Below are positions 39,277 through 43,873 of a stretch of 43,873 nucleotides of DNA, one piece after another (the stretch's first letter is position 1; every line of letters begins with the position of its first letter). The position numbers and the translations under genes were made by a program. Source of the DNA: Deltaproteobacteria bacterium. Its GTDB lineage: Bacteria; Myxococcota_A; UBA796; JAFGLY01. The notes under the pieces are model-generated. The model ran no database searches. It had not been told where the DNA came from and worked only from the letters and a program-made list of their open reading frames with translations. The stretch lies in NCBI GenBank assembly GCA_016927815.1, contig JAFGLY010000035.1, positions 1-43,873 of the forward strand. The letters run 5' to 3'.

Positions 39277-40505
39277 CGGGTCGGCCCGCCCCACCCCCCT
39301 CCGTCCTCTCGGTCGCCTGGGGGTTCCTCCGTGGTGATCCGAAGCCCGGCGGCGACGCCGATCGCCAGCCTGCGGACGCGATCCTGGTCGTGGCCATCCT
39401 GGCATTCGTGGCATTCGGCATGGTGATGGTCTACTCGGCCTCGGCCGTCGAGGCCGCCCGAACCACCGGCAGTCCCTTCCACTTCCTGGTCCGCCAGGGC
39501 GTCGCGGCCGTCATCGGCCTCGCGGGCATGGGCTGGCTCGCCCGGCTGCCCACCTGGAGGCTCGCCCGCGTGGGATGGATCCTGTACGTGGCCGTGACCG
39601 TGGGCCTCCTCCTGGTGTTCGTGCCGGGCATCGGGCAGGAGGCCAACGGCGCCGTGCGCTGGATCGGGTCGGGCAGCCTTAGAGTCCAACCGTCCGAGTT
39701 CATGAAGGTGGCTCTGATCCTGGTGCTGGCCGAACGGGTCAACCGGATGGCGGGCGGCGTGGCCGACCTGAAGCACACCATCGTACCGCTCGCGGCCATC
39801 TCGCTGCCGCCCCTCGTGCTCGTCCTCGCCGAGCCGGACTTCGGCACCACCGTGGTGCTGGCGGGCATCGTGGGGCTGATCCTCGTCATCGGTGGCGCCC
39901 GGCTGTCCTGGATGGCCGGGCTCGGGTCCTTGGGAGTGGTCGGCGCGATCGCGGCCATCTGCAGCGACGAGTACCGCATGCGCCGCGTGATCGCCTGGAT
40001 AGACCCCTGGAAGGACGAGCAGGGAGGTGGCTACCAGGTCATCCAGTCCTGGGTGGCCCTGCATCGGGGAGGTCTCGACGGCCAGGGGCTCGGCATCGCG
40101 ATGTCCAAGATGAAGTTCCTGCCCTACGCGCACACGGACTTCGTGGCGGCCGTGGTGGGCGAAGAGCTCGGGTTCCTGGGTCTCGTGTTCCTGATGGCGC
40201 TCTACGCGCTCCTCATCTGGCGTGGCGTGGAGGTGGCCACCCGGGCCCGCACCTTCCACGGAACGCTGCTGGCCGGCGCGGTCACGGTGAGCCTCGGGAT
40301 GCAGACCCTGTTCAACTTGGGGGTGATCATGGGCCTGGTACCGCCCAAGGGTCTCGTGCTGCCGTTCATGTCCTACGGGGCCAGCGCACTCGTCGCGCAC
40401 CTGTGGAGCATGGGCATCCTGCTCTCGGTTTCCTCCGAACCTCGGGAGGCGGAGGAACCCGTGCCCGGGGCCGGAGGAGAGCAGCCCGCCCTGGAAGCGC
40501 CATGA
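39273..40505 (+). CDS. ftsW: Septal peptidoglycan glycosyltransferase FtsW (SEDS family)
   Basis: SEDS-family polymerase that links lipid II disaccharides at the septum, partner of FtsI. The 410-aa protein has about ten membrane helices after a 35-residue cytoplasmic start. Motifs are 'GMVMVYSASAVEA' (49-61), 'GAVRWIGSGSLRVQPSEFMK', 'LAEPDFGTTVVL', 'GGLDGQGLGIAMSKMKFLPY', 'HTDFVAAVVGEELGFLG' and 'PPKGLVLPFMSYGAS', with the catalytic Asp in HTDF. The start overlaps the murD stop and the end overlaps the murC start (both ATGA). The gene order usually places murG after ftsW; here murC follows directly. Confidence 0.95.
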   Translation: MTGRPAPPPSVLSVAWGFLRGDPKPGGDADRQPADAILVVAILAFVAFGMVMVYSASAVEAARTTGSPFHFLVRQGVAAVIGLAGMGWLARLPTWRLARVGWILYVAVTVGLLLVFVPGIGQEANGAVRWIGSGSLRVQPSEFMKVALILVLAERVNRMAGGVADLKHTIVPLAAISLPPLVLVLAEPDFGTTVVLAGIVGLILVIGGARLSWMAGLGSLGVVGAIAAICSDEYRMRRVIAWIDPWKDEQGGGYQVIQSWVALHRGGLDGQGLGIAMSKMKFLPYAHTDFVAAVVGEELGFLGLVFLMALYALLIWRGVEVATRARTFHGTLLAGAVTVSLGMQTLFNLGVIMGLVPPKGLVLPFMSYGASALVAHLWSMGILLSVSSEPREAEEPVPGAGGEQPALEAP

Positions 40506-41893
40506 CCGGCATGTTCCGCGGCAAGGTCCGCCAGATCCACTTCGTGGGCATCGGTGGCACCGGCATGTGCGGCATCGCAGAGGTGCTGCGGACGATGGCC
40601 TACCGGGTCTCGGGCAGCGACGTAGCCGAGAACGAGGCGGTCCGACGCTTGAGGACGCTGGGCGTCGACGTGCGCATCGGACACGATCCGGACCCCGTCG
40701 GCGAGGCGGACGTCGTGGTCCGATCGTCGGCCGTGTCCATGGACAACGTGGAGATCCGCGAGGCCGTGCGCCGGGGGATCCCGGTCATCCCCCGGGCTGA
40801 GATGCTCGCCGAGCTCATGCGCCTCAAGTACGGGCTGGCGGTGGCCGGAACGCACGGAAAGACGACCGTGACGTCCATGCTGGCCACCTGCCTGCACGCA
40901 GCCGGCCTGGACCCGACGGTGGTCATCGGCGGTCGGCTGGACCGGCTCGAATCCAACGCGGCCCTGGGGGAGGGGCCGTACCTCGTGGCCGAAGCCGACG
41001 AGAGCGACGGGTCCTTCCTCCTGCTGGCCCCCACGGTGGCGGTCGTGACCAACGTCGATCCCGAGCACCTGGACCACTACGGCACCTACGACCATCTCGT
41101 GGACACCTTCGTGGACTTCGCCAACAAGGTGCCCTTCTACGGGTACGCGGTGCTCTGCCTGGATCACCCGGTGGTGCAGCAGATGCTGCCCCGCGTGCGG
41201 CGTCGCGTGGTCACCTATGGACTGACCGCCCAGGCGGAGTTCCGAGGGGAGGACGTGGTGGTGGAGGGCTTCCAGACCCGGTTTGCGGCCTTCCGGGACG
41301 GGGAACGCCTGGGGGTCCTCTCCGTGGCCATGCCCGGCGTCCACAACGCGCGGAATGCCCTCGCAGCGGTGGCAGCGGCGGTGGAACTGGACGTGCCGTT
41401 CGAGACGGCTGCCGGTGCACTCGAGGACTTCGGCGGGGTCCAACGCCGATTCACGCGTCGTGGGGAGGTCGCGGGTCGCCTCGTCATCGATGACTACGCC
41501 CACCACCCGGTGGAGATCGCGGCCACCCTCGACGCGGCCCGTGCCGGGTTCCCGGACCGCCGCCTCGTGGCGGTGTTCCAGCCGCACCGCTACTCCCGGG
41601 TCCGGCACCTCTTCGGCGGGTTCGCCACTGCCTTCAACCAGGCGGATGCGGTGCTCGTATGCCCCATCTACCCGGCCGGGGAGCCCCCCATGGACGGCGT
41701 GGACGAGCTTCACCTGGCAGAGGAGATCCGGGCTCACGGCCACCGGCAGGTGCGCGCCGTGGGGAGCCTGGACGAGGCGCTGACCGTTCTCCTGGCCGAC
41801 ACCCGGCCGGGCGACCTGGTGGTCATGCTGGGCGCGGGGGACGTGACGCGGCTCTGCCCGCGGCTTCTCGAGGCCCTGGAGGGCGCCGGGTGA
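40502..41893 (+). CDS. murC: UDP-MurNAc:L-alanine ligase
   Basis: Adds the first amino acid, L-alanine, to UDP-MurNAc. The 463-aa protein shows 'IHFVGIGGTGMCGIAEVL' (11-28), 'SSAVSMDNVEIREA', the ATP loop 'VAGTHGKTTVTSML', 'VAEADESDGSFLLL', 'VVTNVDPEHLDHYG' and 'VIDDYAHHPVEIAATL', then 'FQPHRYSRV', which is a MurC hallmark. It overlaps ftsW (ATGA) and the murB-like gene (GTGA). There is no fusion to ddl or murB. Confidence 0.97.
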   Translation: MTGMFRGKVRQIHFVGIGGTGMCGIAEVLRTMAYRVSGSDVAENEAVRRLRTLGVDVRIGHDPDPVGEADVVVRSSAVSMDNVEIREAVRRGIPVIPRAEMLAELMRLKYGLAVAGTHGKTTVTSMLATCLHAAGLDPTVVIGGRLDRLESNAALGEGPYLVAEADESDGSFLLLAPTVAVVTNVDPEHLDHYGTYDHLVDTFVDFANKVPFYGYAVLCLDHPVVQQMLPRVRRRVVTYGLTAQAEFRGEDVVVEGFQTRFAAFRDGERLGVLSVAMPGVHNARNALAAVAAAVELDVPFETAAGALEDFGGVQRRFTRRGEVAGRLVIDDYAHHPVEIAATLDAARAGFPDRRLVAVFQPHRYSRVRHLFGGFATAFNQADAVLVCPIYPAGEPPMDGVDELHLAEEIRAHGHRQVRAVGSLDEALTVLLADTRPGDLVVMLGAGDVTRLCPRLLEALEGAG

Positions 41894-42750
41894 CCGTCGT
41901 CGCAGCCGTGGCCGCCCTGGAGGGCCTGCCGGGCGTGGTCGCCCGGGAGGCGGAACCGGTCGCCCGGCACGTCGCACTGAGGATTGGAGGGCCGGTGGAG
42001 CTGTGGGTCGTGGTGGCCGACGAGACGGCCCTCCTGGCCGCGTCCGCCGTGCTCAGGGCACACGGCGTGCGCTGGCGGTTTCTCCACGGCCTCTCGGACC
42101 GCGTGGTGGCCGACGAGGGCCTCTCGGGTGCCCTGGTGCGACCCGGTCCGGGATTCGCCGGGGTGGAGGTCGATCAGGGCGAGGTGCAGGCCGGGGTGGC
42201 CGCGCCCCTGGCCCGGATCGGGCACGCGGCCCGGGAGGCGGGGCTCGAGACGTGGACCCTGCTGGAAGCCTGCGCGGGCACGGTAGGCGACTGGGTGTCC
42301 GAGGAGAACCGGACGCGCCTCGGGCCGGCCATCCGCGAGGTGCGGGTCCTCCAGGGACGGTCCTTCCGGAACCTGCCGGGCGCACGCCTCGGCGGGCTTT
42401 CTCCGAGCGCCAGGGTGGTGGCCGTCCGCCTGTCCGGGGTGCTTCCCCGCGGGATGCCCCTGCCGCCTCCCCCCGGCGCGTTGGTGGACCACCCGGAACG
42501 CCGCCTGTCTTCCATGCTCGAGGCCAGCGGGTTGCTCGGACTCCGGATCCGGGCCGTGCGGCTGCCCGAGACGGCGCCCGGGACCGTCGCGACCCTCGAG
42601 GGCGCTACGGCACGGGACCTCGCCTTCCTGGAACGGATCGTGCGAGAGCGACTGTTCCGGGACCACGGGCTCCACCTCGAGATGCGCCTCGTACCGGCGG
42701 GGCGCCCTCCCTCCAGGAGAACACGCACATGGATGGACAGGGATCAATAG
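41890..42750 (+). CDS. MurB-fold protein lacking MurB catalytic motifs (probable pseudoenzyme)
   Basis: In the usual murB position of the cluster, a 286-aa protein that clearly follows the MurB fold: 'HVALRIGGPVELWVVVADET' (27-46) and a C-terminal 'ATARDLAFLERIVRERLF' (239-256) with 'HLEMRLVP'. Yet the key motifs are changed: the FAD loop GGGSNLLVSDEG reads 'LHGLSDRVVADEG' (65-77), PGTVGGAVxxNAG reads 'AGTVGDWVSEEN' (129-140), the YRxS region reads 'GGLSPSARV', GSxFKNP reads 'GALVDHP' (196-202) so the catalytic Ser is Ala, and HANFIVN is lost. Only the C-terminal Glu (E264) seems kept. Family enzymes are about 300-340 aa. The ORF is intact and coupled to murC (GTGA) and overlaps ddl by 22 bp, so it is likely expressed. 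A true MurB should exist elsewhere. Confidence 0.8.
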   Translation: MTVVAAVAALEGLPGVVAREAEPVARHVALRIGGPVELWVVVADETALLAASAVLRAHGVRWRFLHGLSDRVVADEGLSGALVRPGPGFAGVEVDQGEVQAGVAAPLARIGHAAREAGLETWTLLEACAGTVGDWVSEENRTRLGPAIREVRVLQGRSFRNLPGARLGGLSPSARVVAVRLSGVLPRGMPLPPPPGALVDHPERRLSSMLEASGLLGLRIRAVRLPETAPGTVATLEGATARDLAFLERIVRERLFRDHGLHLEMRLVPAGRPPSRRTRTWMDRDQ

Positions 42751-43667
42751 CGCCCGGCACGCGGGTGGGCGTGCTGCTCGGCGGAATGTCGGCCGAACGG
42801 GCCATCTCTACGAAGAGCGGTCACGCGGTGGCCGGGGCGCTCGCACGGCGTGGATGGGACGTCGTGGAGGTGGACGTGGGCCCCGACCTCCCGGAGCGGC
42901 TCCGCGCAGAGCGGGTGGAGGCGGCCTGGATCGCGCTCCACGGCCGGTTCGGCGAGGATGGCTGTGTCCAGGGGCTTCTCGAGGTGATGCGCATCCCGTA
43001 CACCGGGTCGGGTCCCACCGCCTCGGCCGTGGCCATGGACAAGCACCTCACGAAGCGGATCCTGGAGGGCAGCGGCGTGCTCCTCCCCCCACACCGGCTC
43101 TGGCATCGCGGCGCGCCGCTGCCGCCCGACCTGGCCTACCCCCTGGTGTGCAAGACGCCGGACGGCGGTTCCACCATCGGGACCGCAATCTGCCCCGACG
43201 CCAGCCGGCTCGAGGCCACGCTCGAGGCCTGCCTGGCCCACGGCGAGCGGATTCTCCTCGAGTCGTACGTCACGGGGGACGAGATCACGGTGGCGATGCT
43301 GGACGGCAGCCCCCTGCCCGTCGTGGCCATCCGCCCCGAGAGCGGGTTCTTCGACTTCGAGGCCAAGTACACCCAGGGTCGCACCCGGTACGTCGTTCCG
43401 GCCGATGTGCCGGACGACGTAGCGCGGGTAGCGCAGGAGGCTGCAACCAGCGCCTTTCGCACGCTGGGCCTGTCGGGCGTGGCGCGTGCGGACTTCATCG
43501 CCGACGCCCAGGGGCGTCCATGGTTCCTGGAGGTCAACACCGTTCCCGGCATGACCGAGACGAGCCTGTCGCCCATGGCCGCGGCCGCGGTGGGGATCTC
43601 GTTCGACGACCTCGTGGAGCGGGTCCTTCTCGGAGCTCGTCTGCACCGGGCGGTGCAGGCACCGTGA
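42729..43667 (+). CDS. ddl: D-alanine--D-alanine ligase
   Basis: ATP-grasp enzyme that makes the D-Ala-D-Ala dipeptide used by MurF. The 312-aa length is normal. Motifs are 'VGVLLGGMSAERAISTKSGH' (13-32), 'ALHGRFGEDGCVQGLLEVMR', 'IPYTGSG', 'AVAMDKHLTKRIL', 'KTPDGGSTIGT', 'ESYVTGDEITVAML' and 'FLEVNTVPGMTETSLSP', which carries the Mg2+-binding Glu and Asn. An AGGAGA ribosome binding site lies 8 bp ahead of the ATG, inside the 3' end of the MurB-like gene. It is the last gene of the cluster seen here. Confidence 0.96.
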   Translation: MDGQGSIAPGTRVGVLLGGMSAERAISTKSGHAVAGALARRGWDVVEVDVGPDLPERLRAERVEAAWIALHGRFGEDGCVQGLLEVMRIPYTGSGPTASAVAMDKHLTKRILEGSGVLLPPHRLWHRGAPLPPDLAYPLVCKTPDGGSTIGTAICPDASRLEATLEACLAHGERILLESYVTGDEITVAMLDGSPLPVVAIRPESGFFDFEAKYTQGRTRYVVPADVPDDVARVAQEAATSAFRTLGLSGVARADFIADAQGRPWFLEVNTVPGMTETSLSPMAAAAVGISFDDLVERVLLGARLHRAVQAP

Positions 43668-43724
43668 GGCCCGGCGCGCCGCGTCTCGCGCCGCGCCGCG
43701 CGCGAGCGCGGGCTCGCACCGAGT

Positions 43725-43754
43725 GGATCCTCCAGGAGGGTCCTCCTGGGATCC
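43725..43754 (+). terminator. Strong hairpin after ddl, possible dcw terminator
   Basis: GGATC (43725-43729) and GATCC (43750-43754) plus CCAGGAGG (43732-43739) and CCTCCTGG (43742-43749) pair over 13 bp with a CT bulge and a 2-nt centre. It begins 58 bp after the ddl stop. There is no T tract directly after it, so it may be factor-assisted or an RNA end stabiliser. Confidence 0.45.
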
Positions 43755-43813
43755 CCACGGCTACGCCTCTTCCGAGAAACCATCGCGGACCGGGAAAAAG
43801 TACCAAGGTTGCC

Positions 43814-43842
43814 TTGTCAAGAGTTTTCGAAAGCGGTACAAC
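43814..43842 (+). promoter_or_regulatory. Sigma-70-like promoter at the right edge
   Basis: TTGTCA (43814-43819) and TACAAC (43837-43842) are 17 bp apart in a local AT-rich patch. Just downstream, GGAGAGC-CC-GCTCTCC (43844-43859) is a perfect dyad that would sit near the transcription start, as an operator might. The gene it serves is outside the window. Confidence 0.5.
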
Positions 43843-43873
43843 AGGAGAGCCCGCTCTCCAGGCGGCCCTGCCC

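Overview
This window is about 44 kb of very GC-rich DNA that looks like the chromosome of a member of the Myxococcota or a close relative (former Deltaproteobacteria). The evidence is compositional and architectural: secreted FG-GAP and MopE-like Cys/Asp-rich repeat proteins, a lipoprotein ending in a MYXO-CTERM-like tail, an FtsY with an N-terminal membrane segment, a PEGA-like membrane protein beside a Ser/Thr kinase, a sphingolipid-type alpha-oxoamine synthase, and a sigma-54 promoter ahead of Tad-like pseudopilins. No phage, insertion sequence, CRISPR array or rRNA/tRNA gene was seen.

Layout. 1-2515 (-): the 5' part of a secreted FG-GAP protein with 96-bp tandem repeats, running off the left edge. 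2665-5956 (+): deoC-deoB-deoA nucleoside catabolism operon with overlapping genes. 6122-7402 (+): serine-palmitoyltransferase-like enzyme preceded by an 18-bp palindromic operator candidate. 7453-13084 (+): smc, ftsY, zapA and a DUF2752 membrane protein. 13234-15278: a lytic transglycosylase (+), an unknown protein (-) and a PduO-type cobalamin adenosyltransferase (+). 15310-21287 (-): an operon read as yqeY, biotin carboxylase, carboxyltransferase, biotin carrier, Ser/Thr kinase, PEGA-like membrane protein. 21586-23745 (+): MopE/HYDIN-like lipoprotein behind a consensus sigma-70 promoter. 23906-25686 (+): three Tad-like pseudopilin genes behind a sigma-54 promoter. 25933-29423 (-): smpB, a VKOR-DsbA fusion, prmA, rsmE. 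29739-43667 (+): the dcw cell-wall and division cluster mraZ-rsmH-ftsL-ftsI-murE-murF-mraY-murD-ftsW-murC-murB-like-ddl, tightly overlapped except for a 354-bp C-rich gap before murE.

How the genes work together. The dcw cluster makes lipid-linked peptidoglycan precursors and the septal synthase; smc, ftsY and zapA serve chromosome organisation, membrane targeting and Z-ring assembly. The acyl-CoA carboxylase subunits close to a cobalamin adenosyltransferase suggest a propionyl-CoA to methylmalonyl-CoA route, possibly under the control of the kinase embedded in the same operon.

The most notable observations are: (1) the dcw MurB homologue has lost nearly all MurB FAD-binding and catalytic motifs while staying an intact, translationally coupled ORF, and murG is absent from its usual slot; (2) a dispersed heptanucleotide repeat (CTACAGY) occurs three times, in intergenic spots, and supplies the stop codon of one gene and abuts that of another; (3) a near-consensus sigma-54 promoter plus a perfect dyad lies upstream of the pseudopilin operon; (4) a biotin carrier with an unusual EVMKT site and a degenerate second barrel is encoded beside a kinase with a variant HAD catalytic loop; (5) an RsmE homologue has a poly-alanine tract where the conserved C-terminal SPOUT motif should be. 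All functional calls come from reading motifs by eye; no database search was run.
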